From contig NZ_CP166097.1 of assembly GCF_041228105.1 (NCBI RefSeq), forward strand, positions 4,154,001-4,218,000: a stretch of DNA of 64,000 bases. Direction: 5' to 3'. Origin of the DNA: Pectobacterium aroidearum. Lineage in GTDB: Bacteria; Pseudomonadota; Gammaproteobacteria; Enterobacterales; Enterobacteriaceae. This document shows, one piece after another, positions 17,619 to 27,459 of the stretch; the first letter of the stretch is position 1, and every line of letters begins with the position of its first letter. Position numbers and translations under genes: made by a program. A model generated the notes under the pieces. The model did not search any database. It was not told the DNA's origin and saw only the letters and a list, made by a program, of their open reading frames with translations.

Positions 17619-17647
17619 CCAAGCAGCCAATATTAATGGCTGCCTGG
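17619..17647 (-). other. Hairpin between the ABC ATPase and galactanase genes
   Basis: GCAGCCA (17623-17629) and TGGCTGC (17637-17643) are exact complements, extended outward with one mismatch. No strong T-run follows on the minus strand, so it may attenuate or stabilise the importer mRNA rather than stop all transcription into the galactanase gene. Confidence 0.45.
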
Positions 17648-17720
17648 CTAATTTCCTTACCTTTTCACTTATTCAATATGGCGTTTTCTATAGCGTTATT
17701 CTCACCATGAAAGATATTTT

Positions 17721-18806
17721 TTAATTAATTCGCTTTCCGTTTTCATCAAAGAAATGCAGATTTTCACTACGACATGTCAGCGGAATCGTTGAGTAAGGCG
17801 TAATACTGTTATCACCCGACAAATGCACTTTGAAATGATTCACACCAGAATAGGCACCAAAAATATACGTCGCATTACCCAGCCTTTCAGTAACCTCAGT
17901 ATTGATCGACAAACTGACATCCCCGCCATTCGGGTCAATACTCAGGTGCTCAGGACGAATACCCACGGTAATTTTCTGATCGATGTGCAATCCGTGGTTG
18001 GCAAGATTCACGGAAAGTGTATTGAGCTCATTGATCAAGATGCTCACGCGATTGCCTTCAATCTGAAGGACTTCGCCTGGTAGAAAATTCATATTCGGCG
18101 AACCGATAAAACCGGCAACAAACAGATTCTCCGGCTTATGGTATAGCTCCATCGGTGTGCCAACCTGCTCAATATATCCTTTGTTCAACACTACGATTTT
18201 ATCCGCCAGCGTCATCGCTTCCACCTGGTCGTGCGTCACATAGATCATAGTGTTACGCATTTCCTGGTGCAGCCGGGCAATCTGCAAACGCATTTCCACG
18301 CGTAATTCGGCATCGAGGTTTGATAGCGGCTCATCGAATAAGAACACTTTAGGGTCGCGTACAATAGCTCGCCCAATTGCAACACGCTGACGTTGACCAC
18401 CGGACAGTTGCTTCGGTGTACGATCTAATAAGGCTTCGAGCTGAAGCGTCATCGCCGCCTTCCGCACCATTTCTTCGACTTCGGCTTTAGGGCGCCCATT
18501 CATTCTTAACCCAAATCCCATGTTTTCAGCCACGGTCATATGCGGGTACAGCGCATAGGATTGGAAAACCATAGCAATCCCTCGCTCTGCGGGATCAAAA
18601 TGGTTAACTAAACGGTTATCAATATGAATTTCACCATCCGTGATCTCTTCCAGTCCAGCGATCATCCTCAGCAATGTCGATTTACCGCATCCCGATGGGC
18701 CAACGAATACCACAAACTCGCCAGAATTAATTTCAAGATTGATACGATGGATCGTCTCCGTCTTATCGTAACGCTTCACTATATTTTTTAGTAAAATATC
18801 AGCCAT
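17721..18806 (-). CDS. ABC transporter ATP-binding protein (MalK/MsmK/UgpC family)
   Basis: 361-aa carbohydrate ABC ATPase. Walker A is GPSGCGKST, the signature is LSGGQRQRVAIGRAIVRDP, Walker B is VFLFDEPLSNLDAELR, and the H-loop is in VTHDQVEA. The C-terminal MalK-type regulatory OB/TOBE region starts near GSPNMNFLPGE and includes GIRPEHLSI. It powers the importer formed by the two permeases and the binding protein encoded upstream. It starts 36 bp after the second permease stop, in the same operon. The substrate is inferred to be galacto-oligosaccharides from the neighbouring galactanase. Confidence 0.93.
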   Translation of the reverse strand: MADILLKNIVKRYDKTETIHRINLEINSGEFVVFVGPSGCGKSTLLRMIAGLEEITDGEIHIDNRLVNHFDPAERGIAMVFQSYALYPHMTVAENMGFGLRMNGRPKAEVEEMVRKAAMTLQLEALLDRTPKQLSGGQRQRVAIGRAIVRDPKVFLFDEPLSNLDAELRVEMRLQIARLHQEMRNTMIYVTHDQVEAMTLADKIVVLNKGYIEQVGTPMELYHKPENLFVAGFIGSPNMNFLPGEVLQIEGNRVSILINELNTLSVNLANHGLHIDQKITVGIRPEHLSIDPNGGDVSLSINTEVTERLGNATYIFGAYSGVNHFKVHLSGDNSITPYSTIPLTCRSENLHFFDENGKRIN

Positions 18807-18842
18807 GTGAACCTCAAACTTTAATTTTCCATTGAGAGCGTA

Positions 18843-19655
18843 TTACTTTACCGCTCCCGTCATGCTGGCGATAAATTGCTTCTGCATGGCAAAGAAGATA
18901 AGTAAACTGGGAAGTGTAGAAATAACCGTTCCAACCATAATCAATCCGAAATCTGGAGAATAAGCGGAAGCAAAACTCGATAGCACCAGATTGATCGTTT
19001 TTAATTCATTAGATTGAAGGACAATAAGCGGCCAGAGAAAGGCATTCCACGACGTCATGAAAACAATAATAAAAGCAGCGGAATAGCTGGCACGCATAAT
19101 CGGCACGTAGACATAGAGGAAAATTTTCCACTCAGCGACGCTTTCCACACGTGCAGCATCAATCAACTCTCTCGGGAACGTTTTAGTACACTGCCTAAAG
19201 TAGAAAATAATAAAGGCCCCGGCCACTGTCGGCATAATCACAGCAAAGTGTGTATCCAGCAACCCCGCCTTACCAAACATGGTGAAGAGCGGGATCATTA
19301 ACGCCGCGAACGGGATCATCATCGTCGTTAATAGCGCCACATAGACACGTTCACGATTCTTGCTGGCATAAATTTCAAACGCATAGCCTGCGATAGAGCA
19401 CACGACAAGCGTTGACACCGTACTGATCAACGCAATTTTTGACGTGTTCCAGAACACCAGTGCCAGATCCACCTGGCTCGTCAGATTGGTAAAGTTGACC
19501 AGTAATTGATCGCCAAACGTGAATTTCCCCATGTTAATTTGGCTAGTGCTATTCGTGCTCGACACTACCATCCAATAGAAAGGGAAAAGCGAAAAAATGC
19601 TCATCAACACGAGAAAAATATGCATGAGTATGCTATTAACTTTACTTTTTCTCAT
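18843..19655 (-). CDS. Carbohydrate ABC transporter permease (MalG-like)
   Basis: 270-aa inner-membrane permease. Several hydrophobic helices are seen, beginning with ILMHIFLVLMSIFSLFPFYW. The cytoplasmic EAA loop reads ELIDAARVESVAEWKIFLYV, which docks on the ATPase. The end MQKQFIASMTGAVK is typical of MalG-type subunits. It follows the other permease with one base between stop and start, indicating translational coupling. In Dickeya the comparable genes are ganF/ganG. Confidence 0.92.
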   Translation of the reverse strand: MRKSKVNSILMHIFLVLMSIFSLFPFYWMVVSSTNSTSQINMGKFTFGDQLLVNFTNLTSQVDLALVFWNTSKIALISTVSTLVVCSIAGYAFEIYASKNRERVYVALLTTMMIPFAALMIPLFTMFGKAGLLDTHFAVIMPTVAGAFIIFYFRQCTKTFPRELIDAARVESVAEWKIFLYVYVPIMRASYSAAFIIVFMTSWNAFLWPLIVLQSNELKTINLVLSSFASAYSPDFGLIMVGTVISTLPSLLIFFAMQKQFIASMTGAVK

Positions 19656-19656
19656 A

Positions 19657-20544
19657 TCATCCCTTCCGTGCTGCTTTAAACTGAATCAGTGCCAATATTG
19701 CTGAGAAAACAACAATGACGTACGAAACCGTTGCCGCATAGCCAAAGTTAGGCACAAACTTGAATGACAGGTTATAAATATAAAGCGATAACGTCAGCGT
19801 CGCATTTGCCGGGCCGCCATTCGTGATATTCATCGCTTCATCAAACAGCTGTAACGTGCCAATGGTTGATGTCACGCTGGTAAAAAGAATAACCGGTTTC
19901 AGTAAGGGTATCGTAATGAAGAAAAATTGCTTAATAGGGCTGACGCCATCAACTCGAGCAGCCTCGTAAATCGACTTATCAATATTCTGCATCGCGGAAA
20001 GATAGAATATCATATTATATCCCGTCCAACGCCATGTAATGGCAATAATGATGGTCACCTTCGCCCAGAAAGGATCGGATAGCCACGGAATCGGATCGTC
20101 AATAACATGAATAAACAGTAAGAATGAATTAATCACCCCGTCCAATTCAAACATACTTTTGAAAAGAATTGAGTAAGCAACCAGTGAGGTCACACAAGGC
20201 AGAAAGATCGCTATTCTAAACCACTGGCGATATTTAAGCTGAGAAGAATTCAAACAAGAAGAAATAGCCAATGATAATAAAATCATAATAGGAACTTGGA
20301 TTACCAGAAAGGTCAACGTATTCCACAGTGCCGTTTTGAACATAGGATCATTGAATAAACGAATGATATTTCCCAGGCCAACAAATTGTGTCACCACACC
20401 CCGGCCAGACTGAAAAGAGAGCCAAAGTGATTTGAAAATAGGGTATATCGTCATTAAGGCAATTAACCCAACGGCGGTAGCGACAAAAGCCCAACCGTTG
20501 ATGTTATAAAGCCTATTCATTTTAGGTTTATACATCATTATCAC
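19657..20544 (-). CDS. Carbohydrate ABC transporter permease (MalF-like)
   Basis: 295-aa inner-membrane permease. The EAA loop is SIYEAARVDGVSPIKQFFFI, and the region FDEAMNITNGGPANATLTLS is typical of MalF/UgpA-type subunits. It forms a heterodimer channel with the next gene product. The first ATG is at 20544; a second in-frame ATG nine bases later is an equally plausible start. It lies 57 bp after the binding-protein gene. Confidence 0.91.
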   Translation of the reverse strand: MIMMYKPKMNRLYNINGWAFVATAVGLIALMTIYPIFKSLWLSFQSGRGVVTQFVGLGNIIRLFNDPMFKTALWNTLTFLVIQVPIMILLSLAISSCLNSSQLKYRQWFRIAIFLPCVTSLVAYSILFKSMFELDGVINSFLLFIHVIDDPIPWLSDPFWAKVTIIIAITWRWTGYNMIFYLSAMQNIDKSIYEAARVDGVSPIKQFFFITIPLLKPVILFTSVTSTIGTLQLFDEAMNITNGGPANATLTLSLYIYNLSFKFVPNFGYAATVSYVIVVFSAILALIQFKAARKG

Positions 20545-20601
20545 ACCATCGATTTCTGGAGAGAAATACTTGAGGGCTTCCCGCCCTCAAGCTCACACTC
20601 G

Positions 20602-21867
20602 CTACTGCATAATCTGATTTTTTAATGTCGTTTCGGCGCGTTTTAAAACGTCATCGACAGAATCGCCTTTCAGTAATGCAGGTATTTCAGCAGCAATGGC
20701 GTTATCCACTTCCTGGGTATACATACCGTAGGAAACCTGTGGGATTTCAGTCACCCATTTAGAAAAATCAGCGAACACGGGTTGCCCGCCAAAGAACGGA
20801 TCCTGTACCGCGTAAGCAGGGCCGGAAGTGGCTGGAAGGAAGGTGGCGAGCGCACCACGATCAACCAACAGGGTTTGATACATATTGCTATCCGCCGCGA
20901 AGGTTTTCTGCAAAAATTCAATCGCCTGTTTAGTATTTTTACCGCCCTTTAAGACATACCAGCTCGATCCCCCCTGATTGGAGGCATGTACCGCTTTGTC
21001 GAGGTTCAGCCGTGGAATCGGCGCGACACGCCATTTTCCTTTCTGATCTTCAGCGCTTTTAATTGAACCAATCACCCATACACCAGAAACGACACTCGCC
21101 GATTTTCCGGCATTAAAACTCCCGACAAAACTCGACCAACCAGAGATAGGACGGGCAATTTTCGCGTCATTAATCGCTTTAATCGTTTTTAATGTTTCTT
21201 TCAGTGCATTGTTTTTGGTGAGATTGAGTTGCCTCTGATTATCGAAGAACCATTCTCCACCGGACTGCATCATAATATGAGGAAGAACCACATCGTTCAT
21301 ATCATAGGTCAGCATATCAACGCCGGTTTTCGCTTTTACCTGCTTACCGATTTCAATATATTTATCCCAGGTAATATTCACCATATCGCTCTCTTTATAT
21401 CCGGCAGCCTCCAGATAATCGAGTCGATAGAACATTCCCGCTACGCCGGAATCAAAAGGAACACCGTATACCTTGTTCCCTACTGTCATCACTTTCGTTT
21501 TATAAGGCGCAAACTGGCTATAATCGATGGCATCCTGTAATGGGATAAACGAGTCAGGATAAGCCTGAAGATATTTCTGAGCATTATAATCTTCAATCAG
21601 CACAATATCAGGAAGGGAGTTTTTAACCCCTGAAGCCAACATGGTATTTAATTTCTGCTCAATATCTTCTTTACCTGAATCGATCACTTTTAGACTGAAA
21701 CTGGGATCGGCTTTTTTATATATCGACGATGCCTCATGCATTGCCGCAACATTGAAATTAGGATCCCAGGCCCACACGGTGACTTCAGCAGCCAGGCTAT
21801 GACTCGATAAACCCAGCGTGAGGAATGAAACTGCAAATAGGGTAGATACTTTATTCTTGATCTTCAT
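20602..21867 (-). CDS. Periplasmic sugar-binding protein of an ABC importer
   Basis: 421-aa solute-binding protein of the carbohydrate family 1 type. Signal peptide at residues 1 to about 27 ending SHSLAAE. VTVWAWDPNFN at the mature start and GGSSWYVLKGGKNTKQAIEF near residue 295-315 are typical. First gene of the importer-galactanase operon, and behind it lie the candidate operator and CRP-like site at 21933-21973. It probably binds oligogalactosides released by the galactanase; substrate is inferred from context. Confidence 0.92.
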   Translation of the reverse strand: MKIKNKVSTLFAVSFLTLGLSSHSLAAEVTVWAWDPNFNVAAMHEASSIYKKADPSFSLKVIDSGKEDIEQKLNTMLASGVKNSLPDIVLIEDYNAQKYLQAYPDSFIPLQDAIDYSQFAPYKTKVMTVGNKVYGVPFDSGVAGMFYRLDYLEAAGYKESDMVNITWDKYIEIGKQVKAKTGVDMLTYDMNDVVLPHIMMQSGGEWFFDNQRQLNLTKNNALKETLKTIKAINDAKIARPISGWSSFVGSFNAGKSASVVSGVWVIGSIKSAEDQKGKWRVAPIPRLNLDKAVHASNQGGSSWYVLKGGKNTKQAIEFLQKTFAADSNMYQTLLVDRGALATFLPATSGPAYAVQDPFFGGQPVFADFSKWVTEIPQVSYGMYTQEVDNAIAAEIPALLKGDSVDDVLKRAETTLKNQIMQ

Positions 21868-21932
21868 CAGAGCAGTCCTTCTTTACTTTTTGTAAAGAGA
21901 GAATATGAGTTACTGCATAATGAAGCAACGAG

Positions 21933-21973
21933 TTACACCGCTTACATTCTTTCATCCGGTGATACGGGTCACA
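21933..21973 (-). promoter_or_regulatory. Candidate LacI-type operator and CRP-like site before the galactan importer
   Basis: TTACACCGCTTACA at 21933-21946 fits the LacI-family half-site rule TGNNANCGNTNNCA with one mismatch. GGTGA-N6-TCACA at 21958-21973 is a near-complete CRP site. Both lie 65-106 bp upstream of the binding-protein start. A second operator-like sequence, TGAAAGCGTTACCA at 22188-22201, fits the rule completely. Repression by the GalR/LacI protein at 14873 and activation by CRP are inferred. Confidence 0.5.
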
Positions 21974-22248
21974 CAACAGGGAGAAAAATGACTAAATATT
22001 CGATCTAAATACAAAAAATTTAGGAAAAATTTCCTCCTATAATGCCCATAATCGTCGATTAAACTGATTAAAATAAAAACAAAAACGCCCTCATTCCATT
22101 GAAAATAAAACAAAAAAAGACGTTATAAAAAGTTTACTCAGCTAATATTAACCATAATCACACCGTCATCATGAAATGACGCAAAAATGAAAGCGTTACC
22201 ACACTAAATCAAGCGGCACACAGGGATATCCGTGTACCGCAAACATGT
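21974..22248. other. AT-rich intergenic region with a perfect LacI-type operator match
   Basis: This gap lies between the binding-protein gene and nudK, both read leftward. It is AT-rich with A-runs and has no convincing reading frame. The only distinct element is TGAAAGCGTTACCA at 22188-22201, a complete match to the LacI-family pattern, about 320 bp upstream of the importer start. Together with the site at 21933 it could allow looping. Confidence 0.4.
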
Positions 22249-22830
22249 CTACGCGCCGGCAAACCAGCCGCGAATGATCGCGTGCTGTAGCAGCATGATG
22301 GTTTTGCCGTCTTTAATCCGGCCATCGTTCATCATCGCGACAGCTTCGCTGAATGGCAGTTCCAGCACCTCGATATCTTCATCTTCCACACCGCCGCCAG
22401 CATTATCCCGTAGCGATTCATCGTATTCGGCAGCAAAGAAATGCAGCCGTTCTGTGACACCGCCGGGCGACATATAGGCATCGAACAGCTTCTCAACGTT
22501 ACCCACCGCATAACCGGTTTCTTCTATCGCCTCGTTGCGGATGCACTCTTCGGGCGAATGATCGTCCAGCAACCCCGCACAGGCCTCCAGCAGCATGCCA
22601 CCTTCGTTACCGTTGACGTAGGTAGGAATACGGAACTGCCGCGTCAGGATCACCGTACCTTTTGCCCGGTTGTACAGCAGAATCGTTGCGCCGTCGCCAC
22701 GGTCATAAACCTCACGAATTTGGCGCACCACGCCGCCATTCTTTCTTTTTAAATCAAAAACATACTTGTGAAGGATAAACCAGTGATCAGATAGCAGCTT
22801 CTTTTCGACGATATCAATGGGGGACGACAT
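22249..22830 (-). CDS. nudK: NudK, GDP-mannose pyrophosphatase (Nudix hydrolase)
   Basis: 193-aa Nudix hydrolase, close to E. coli NudK (191 aa). The Nudix box is seen as [22 protein letters not shown] with the REx2EE-type core NEAIEETG. Upstream, [16 protein letters not shown] and [15 protein letters not shown] are family blocks, and the C-terminal part has [20 protein letters not shown]. It hydrolyses GDP-mannose to GMP and mannose 1-phosphate in the cytoplasm. Monocistronic by position. Confidence 0.93.
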   Translation of the reverse strand: MSSPIDIVEKKLLSDHWFILHKYVFDLKRKNGGVVRQIREVYDRGDGATILLYNRAKGTVILTRQFRIPTYVNGNEGGMLLEACAGLLDDHSPEECIRNEAIEETGYAVGNVEKLFDAYMSPGGVTERLHFFAAEYDESLRDNAGGGVEDEDIEVLELPFSEAVAMMNDGRIKDGKTIMLLQHAIIRGWFAGA

Positions 22831-23199
22831 GCAAACACCTCGGCGATCGATGGCTGGAAGGACTCATTTCATTTATAAAAGCCGGACCATCATATCCCCT
22901 TTTAACTCAGGTATAAACGAGCAGGGAAACGCATACCTAACGGGAATAACGGCATAATCGAAAACTAACCACATGATTTTTATGATTTAGTACCACTCTT
23001 CCATTTCGCTCTTTTCGTCCATGCCTGGTTTCTCGTCTATGCTATACCCTAAGTTATTCGCGTTTCAGGAAGTCACGCTGCGCTTTCGTTATCTTCATCA
23101 TTACTGCCAATTCGCTATCGCGCTTACCGCATCGCTTTCCTGACCCGCACAAATTCCATACTGCATCACTTCTCCAACAACATCATCGAGGTAGATAAC
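22831..23199. other. Intergenic region between nudK and gldA
   Basis: 369 bp between divergent genes with stop codons in all frames of any length. A plausible -10 (TATGCT or TATACC near 23038-23048) lies before gldA. No dyad or repeat stands out. Confidence 0.4.
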
Positions 23200-24297
23200 A
23201 TGAGCCATTTCATTTTCTCTTCACCTAGAAAATATGTTCAGGGTCGCGGCGTACTGGATGAGCTGGGCGAGCAGCTTAAGCCGCTGGGTACGAAAGCCTT
23301 TCTGATGGCAGACGGCATCGTGTGGGACATTATCGGACAGCGCGTCGATGTTTCTCTCAAGCAGGCGAGTATCGGCCACCATTACGAGCGCTTCAACGGT
23401 GAGGCTTCCAGCAACGAAATCACGCGCCTTGCCAAGCTGGCGCGTGACGCAGGGACGAATATCGTGGTCGGATTAGGTGGCGGCAAAACGCTCGATACCG
23501 CGAAAGCTGTTGCCGATGAGCTAAAACACAACGTGGCTATCGTCCCGACCGTGGCCTCAACGGATGCGCCGTGCAGCGCACTGTCCGTCATCTACACCGA
23601 CGACGGCGTATTTGAGTCTTATCGTTTTTACGACAAAAACCCCGATCTGGTGTTAGTCGATACTGCTGTATGCGCTCAGGCACCTGCCCGCCTGTTCGCC
23701 TCCGGCATTGCCGATGGGCTGGCTACTTTTGTCGAAGCACAGGCAGTTTTGCGCTCTCACTCACTTTCCATGCTGGGCGGAAAACCCACGCTGGCAGGTA
23801 TGGCGATTGCCGAAACCTGCGAAAAAACGCTGCTAACCTACGGCTACAGCGCCTATAAAGCAGTAGAGAAAGGCGCGGTCACGCCAGCGGTGGAATCTGT
23901 GGTTGAAGCGAATACGCTGCTTTCCGGTCTGGGATTCGAGAATGGCGGGCTGGCAGGCGCTCACGCCATCCACAACGGTTTTACCGCGATTAAAGGCGAT
24001 ATCCACCATCTCACACACGGGGAAAAAGTCGCCTACGGCACGTTAACGCATATGGTGCTGGAGCAGCGTCCCGATGAAGAAATCGCCCGCTACATCCGCT
24101 TCTACCGCGCCATCAACATGCCAACCCGGTTAAAAGATCTGCATCTGGAAAATGAGCCGTTTGAGAATCTGGTCAAAGTGGGTGAACTGGCATGCAGCGA
24201 TGCCGATACGCTGAAAAATCTGGACAGCGGGTTAACGGCAGAAGACGTCGCCCACGCGATTGTTGCCGTCGATGCATTCAGCAAAACTATCGCTTAG
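23200..24297 (+). CDS. gldA: Glycerol dehydrogenase
   Basis: 365-aa iron/zinc-containing alcohol dehydrogenase, close to E. coli GldA (367 aa). NAD-binding GLGGGKTLDTAKA is near residues 90-102, STDAPCSALSVIYTDDG follows, and metal-binding histidines sit in GLAGAHAIHNGFTAI and HHLTHGEKVAYG. It oxidises glycerol to dihydroxyacetone with NAD+. Positioned alone with its own ribosome site (GAGGTAG before the ATG). Substrate could also be 1,2-propanediol, as for other GldA enzymes. Confidence 0.93.
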   Translation: MSHFIFSSPRKYVQGRGVLDELGEQLKPLGTKAFLMADGIVWDIIGQRVDVSLKQASIGHHYERFNGEASSNEITRLAKLARDAGTNIVVGLGGGKTLDTAKAVADELKHNVAIVPTVASTDAPCSALSVIYTDDGVFESYRFYDKNPDLVLVDTAVCAQAPARLFASGIADGLATFVEAQAVLRSHSLSMLGGKPTLAGMAIAETCEKTLLTYGYSAYKAVEKGAVTPAVESVVEANTLLSGLGFENGGLAGAHAIHNGFTAIKGDIHHLTHGEKVAYGTLTHMVLEQRPDEEIARYIRFYRAINMPTRLKDLHLENEPFENLVKVGELACSDADTLKNLDSGLTAEDVAHAIVAVDAFSKTIA

Positions 24298-24496
24298 CCG
24301 TAACCACGGTAAAAAGCCTGACGTCAGCAAAATCGATCCAATGGCGTCGGGCTTGGTATATCAGATGTGTCCTTCCCTCCACATCACGGCCACAAAACGT
24401 TCTCGTTGCGTCATCAACCTGCTCACGACTATTCACTTTTATTTGATGATAAAACGGGCAGGATAACGACATGTTCTCTGTACTTTGGGTTGTCGC

Positions 24497-25663
24497 ATGA
24501 TGGATCGTCTCCGCCTGGTTCCCCTATCGGATACGCTGACGCTTGCTCTTTTCGGGACGATCGTGCTGGCATTAGGTATGGGGCTTGGGCGTTTTTTGTA
24601 TACGCCGATGCTACCCGTGATGCTGGAAGAAGGCCGTTTCACCTTCAACCAGCTTTCCTATATTGCCAGCGCGAACTACGCTGGCTATCTGTTCGGCAGC
24701 CTGCTTTTCTCTTTCAGCCGCCGCACCTCAGCTTCTCAACCAATGTTTCTGCTGCTTAGCGCCGCTGCCGCGACCGGCGTTTTACTTCTCGCGATGGCAA
24801 TGACCACCAGCACGACACTGGTTATGGTTATTCGTTTCCTCGCCGGGATCGCCAGTGCGGCGATGATGATCTTCGGCTCGTTGGCCGTTTTGCACCACAC
24901 CAGACAGGCTCGCGTTATCGCCTCGCTTTACGCCGGAGTAGGCGTAGGGATCGTATTAGGCAATGAATACATCATCATAGGACGGCATTACGCCCTCACC
25001 GCCGAGCTATTATGGTGGGGAGCCGCGCTGCTCTCAGCATTGCTTTTGCTCGCCTTACTTATCCTTTCGCCGCCTAAATCCAGCGTCGCGCCACAAACTA
25101 TGGAGAATAGTGATGAGCCGCCTCAGCTTGGCTGGAGGCGACTTGCGCTGCTGTATGGCCTTGCAGGATTCGGGTACATCATCATCGCCACCTATCTGCC
25201 GTTGATAGTGACTGCACTGGATATGCCGCGTGTATCTCTTCATCTCTGGTCGCTGGTTGGGCTGGCCATCATTCCCGGCTGTTTTTTCTGGCTGTGGGCC
25301 GCCAGTCGCTGGGGAACCTTGCCCTGCCTAACGGCAAACCTGCTCATTCAAGGCATATGCGTCCTGCTGACACTGTATAGTCACTCGCCCACGGCGTTGA
25401 TACTCAGCTGTATCGGCTTTGGTGCTACCTTTATGGGAACAACGTCGCTGGTGATGCCCTTAGCCAAACGGCTACGCGTGCCACACAGCATCAATCTGCT
25501 TGGTTTGGTGACGCTCACTTACGGCATTGGCCAAATTCTTGGCCCGCTGCTCACCAGCGCCTTAACGAATAACAACACTGTCGCTCCAGCGATTCTGTGC
25601 AGCGCAGCAGCACTTTTCATCGCGGCGGGGCTCTGCTTCCCTTACCGTCGTCCACAACCCTAA
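24497..25663 (+). CDS. MFS transporter, YbfB/YjiJ family
   Basis: 388-aa major facilitator protein with about twelve hydrophobic segments. [20 protein letters not shown] after the first helix and [19 protein letters not shown] are the hallmarks of the YbfB/YjiJ group. The substrate is unknown. The ATG at 24497 (followed by another ATG) is preferred over an in-frame TTG at 24485. The tautomerase gene begins 13 bp after the stop, so the two are probably co-transcribed. Confidence 0.87.
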   Translation: MMDRLRLVPLSDTLTLALFGTIVLALGMGLGRFLYTPMLPVMLEEGRFTFNQLSYIASANYAGYLFGSLLFSFSRRTSASQPMFLLLSAAAATGVLLLAMAMTTSTTLVMVIRFLAGIASAAMMIFGSLAVLHHTRQARVIASLYAGVGVGIVLGNEYIIIGRHYALTAELLWWGAALLSALLLLALLILSPPKSSVAPQTMENSDEPPQLGWRRLALLYGLAGFGYIIIATYLPLIVTALDMPRVSLHLWSLVGLAIIPGCFFWLWAASRWGTLPCLTANLLIQGICVLLTLYSHSPTALILSCIGFGATFMGTTSLVMPLAKRLRVPHSINLLGLVTLTYGIGQILGPLLTSALTNNNTVAPAILCSAAALFIAAGLCFPYRRPQP

Positions 25664-25676
25664 TCCCGGAGAACAC

Positions 25677-25883
25677 ATGCCATACGTCAACATCAAAATT
25701 ACCAATGAGGGCGTCACCGCTGAACAAAAACGTCAGTTGATTGAGGGCGTGACCCAACTACTGGTCGACGTGCTCAACAAAAACCCGAAAACTACCGTGG
25801 TCGTGATTGATGAAGTCGAAACAGACAACTGGGGAATCGGCGGCGTGCCGGTGACGGAACTGAGGAAGGTCAGTAAGAAGTAA
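25677..25883 (+). CDS. 4-oxalocrotonate tautomerase family protein
   Basis: 68-aa small tautomerase. Pro2 after the start methionine (MPYVNIKITNEG) is the catalytic base of the family, and TTVVVIDEVETDNWGIGG carries the usual C-terminal strand. Such proteins tautomerise enol/keto acids; the substrate here is unknown. It follows the MFS gene closely. Its stop codon lies inside the first units of a 7-bp tandem repeat array, so repeat-length change would alter only the last residue positions or the 3' end. Confidence 0.88.
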   Translation: MPYVNIKITNEGVTAEQKRQLIEGVTQLLVDVLNKNPKTTVVVIDEVETDNWGIGGVPVTELRKVSKK

Positions 25884-25935
25884 GAAGTAAGAAGTAAGAA
25901 GTAAGAAGTAAGAAGTAAGAAGTAAGAAGTAAGAA
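25873..25935 (+). repeat. Heptanucleotide tandem repeat (GTAAGAA)9
   Basis: Nine exact copies of GTAAGAA run from 25873 to 25935, starting within the last codons of the tautomerase gene (AGT AAG AAG TAA) and ending before the mntH terminator. The unit length is not a multiple of three, and the unit contains TAA, so every frame meets a stop quickly. Such arrays change copy number by replication slippage. Confidence 0.97.
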
Positions 25936-25940
25936 GGTTA

Positions 25941-25976
25941 ACAAATAACAAAACGGTGCCACGCGATGTGGCACCG
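25941..25976 (-). terminator. Intrinsic terminator after mntH
   Basis: CGGTGCCAC (25954-25962) pairs exactly with GTGGCACCG (25968-25976). On the minus strand it is followed by TTTTGTTATTTGTT. It ends mntH transcription just beyond its stop and may also act for the opposite genes. Confidence 0.85.
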
Positions 25977-25979
25977 GAC

Positions 25980-27218
25980 TTATATCCCCGACATCGTATC
26001 AATGAGCAGATACATATTCAGGGACACGACGAGCACGACAATGAGTTGCCCAATGCGCTGTACCCATTTTCCGTTGACCATCGTCCCCATCAGTTCACGG
26101 TTACCCGTGAAGGACAGCAGGGGAACCAGCGCCAGCGCAATCCCGAAACTCAGCACCACCTGACTCAACACCAGCACGCGCGTTGGATCCATACCGGACA
26201 GGATCACAATAAACGACGGTAGCATCGTTACGCTACGACGTACCCACAACGGGATGTGGAAGCGCACAAATCCCTGCATCACCACCTGCCCCGCCAGCGT
26301 GCCGACAACCGTGGATGACAAGCCAGCAGCTACCAAACTCAGACCGAAAATCACCGCAGCGGCTTTCCCCAACAGCGGCTCCAGCGTGAGATAGGCTTTA
26401 TCCAAATCGGCGATATCCTGATTGCCGCTGAAATGGAAGGCTGCCGCCGCCGTCGCCATCATCGCCAGATTGACGAATCCTGCGATGGTCATTGCAATCG
26501 CGACATCGACTTTCGTTGCCGAATAACGCTCAGCACGAGTATGGCTGCCTTCGTGCTGCGTCAGGGAAGAATGAAGGTAAATCACATGCGGCATAATGGT
26601 CGCCCCCAGCACGCCCGCTGCCAGCAGCACGGCATCGGAGGTCGGCAGACTAGGCATTGCCATGCCTTTGGCTAACGCGGACAGCTCAGGCTGCGAGAAG
26701 ACCAATTCGACAATATACGCCGCCGCAACAAACAGCAGCAGACCGCCGATGACCATCTCCAGCGGCTTCTGGCCGCGCTGTTGCAGCATTAAAATCAGGA
26801 AAGTGGCAATAGCGGTAAGGATCGCGCCTTCCAGCAACGACACGCCCAAAAGCAGCTTGAAACCAATCGCCGCACCGATAAACTCGGCGAGATCGGTCGC
26901 CATCGCAATAATTTCGGCCTGCACCCAATACGCCCAAACAGCGGGACGCGGAAAGCGATCGCGGATATGTTCCGCCAGATTCTTACCCGTTGCGATCCCC
27001 AGTTTGGCGGACAACAGTTGGATCAGCATCGCCATCAGGTTCGCCCACACCACCACCCACAGCAGCGTATAGCCATAGGCTGCGCCAGACTGGATGTTTG
27101 TGGCAAAATTACCCGGATCGATATAACCAATCGCCGCGATAAATGCCGGCCCCATCAGAGAAAGTTTGACCTTCCTTGATGTACGGCTTGTTGACTCAAT
27201 AACACGGCTACCCGGCAT
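25980..27218 (-). CDS. mntH: NRAMP-family proton-coupled manganese transporter MntH
   Basis: 412-aa inner-membrane NRAMP transporter, the E. coli MntH length. The metal-binding motif in the first helix is [11 protein letters not shown] and the sixth-helix motif is [30 protein letters not shown] and [17 protein letters not shown] are also family blocks. It imports Mn2+ (and Fe2+) with protons. A Fur-box-like sequence lies 46 bp upstream of the start, and an intrinsic terminator lies directly after the stop. Confidence 0.97.
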   Translation of the reverse strand: MPGSRVIESTSRTSRKVKLSLMGPAFIAAIGYIDPGNFATNIQSGAAYGYTLLWVVVWANLMAMLIQLLSAKLGIATGKNLAEHIRDRFPRPAVWAYWVQAEIIAMATDLAEFIGAAIGFKLLLGVSLLEGAILTAIATFLILMLQQRGQKPLEMVIGGLLLFVAAAYIVELVFSQPELSALAKGMAMPSLPTSDAVLLAAGVLGATIMPHVIYLHSSLTQHEGSHTRAERYSATKVDVAIAMTIAGFVNLAMMATAAAAFHFSGNQDIADLDKAYLTLEPLLGKAAAVIFGLSLVAAGLSSTVVGTLAGQVVMQGFVRFHIPLWVRRSVTMLPSFIVILSGMDPTRVLVLSQVVLSFGIALALVPLLSFTGNRELMGTMVNGKWVQRIGQLIVVLVVSLNMYLLIDTMSGI

Positions 27219-27261
27219 AGTATGACCCTTCTAACACTGGTGTTTTACTACTCTCACAGAA

Positions 27262-27280
27262 ACGATAATGATTATCAAGT
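27262..27280 (-). promoter_or_regulatory. Fur-box-like operator upstream of mntH
   Basis: ACGATAATGATTATCAAGT contains GATAATGATTATC, close to the first thirteen bases of the Fur consensus GATAATGATAATCATTATC. mntH is Fur- and MntR-regulated in E. coli; no clear MntR palindrome was recognised here. Confidence 0.65.
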
Positions 27281-27383
27281 GCATTTAGAGAGGTGATACC
27301 AATTCTTTTGATAGTTAAAGATGATGAGTCATTCAAAACCTAAAAAACATCTTTTTTATCAAACAAATCTTAACAAAATATAA

Positions 27384-27414
27384 ACAAAAAACCCCATGCA
27401 GGGCACGGGGTTTG
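27384..27414 (-). terminator. Intrinsic terminator after grpE
   Basis: On the minus strand AACCCCGTGC and GCATGGGGTT form a ten-base stem around a CCT loop, followed by TTTTTTGTTTATATT. It lies 45 bp beyond the grpE stop. Confidence 0.9.
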
Positions 27415-27459
27415 GAAATGAAGACACGCTATAGATACTGCGCGTAAAAGCAAAAACTA

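Noticed and set aside
25733..26002. Minus-strand frame with repeated LLTSYFL units
   Set aside because: It is only the translation of the (GTAAGAA)9 array and overlaps the tautomerase gene, the terminator and the mntH end.
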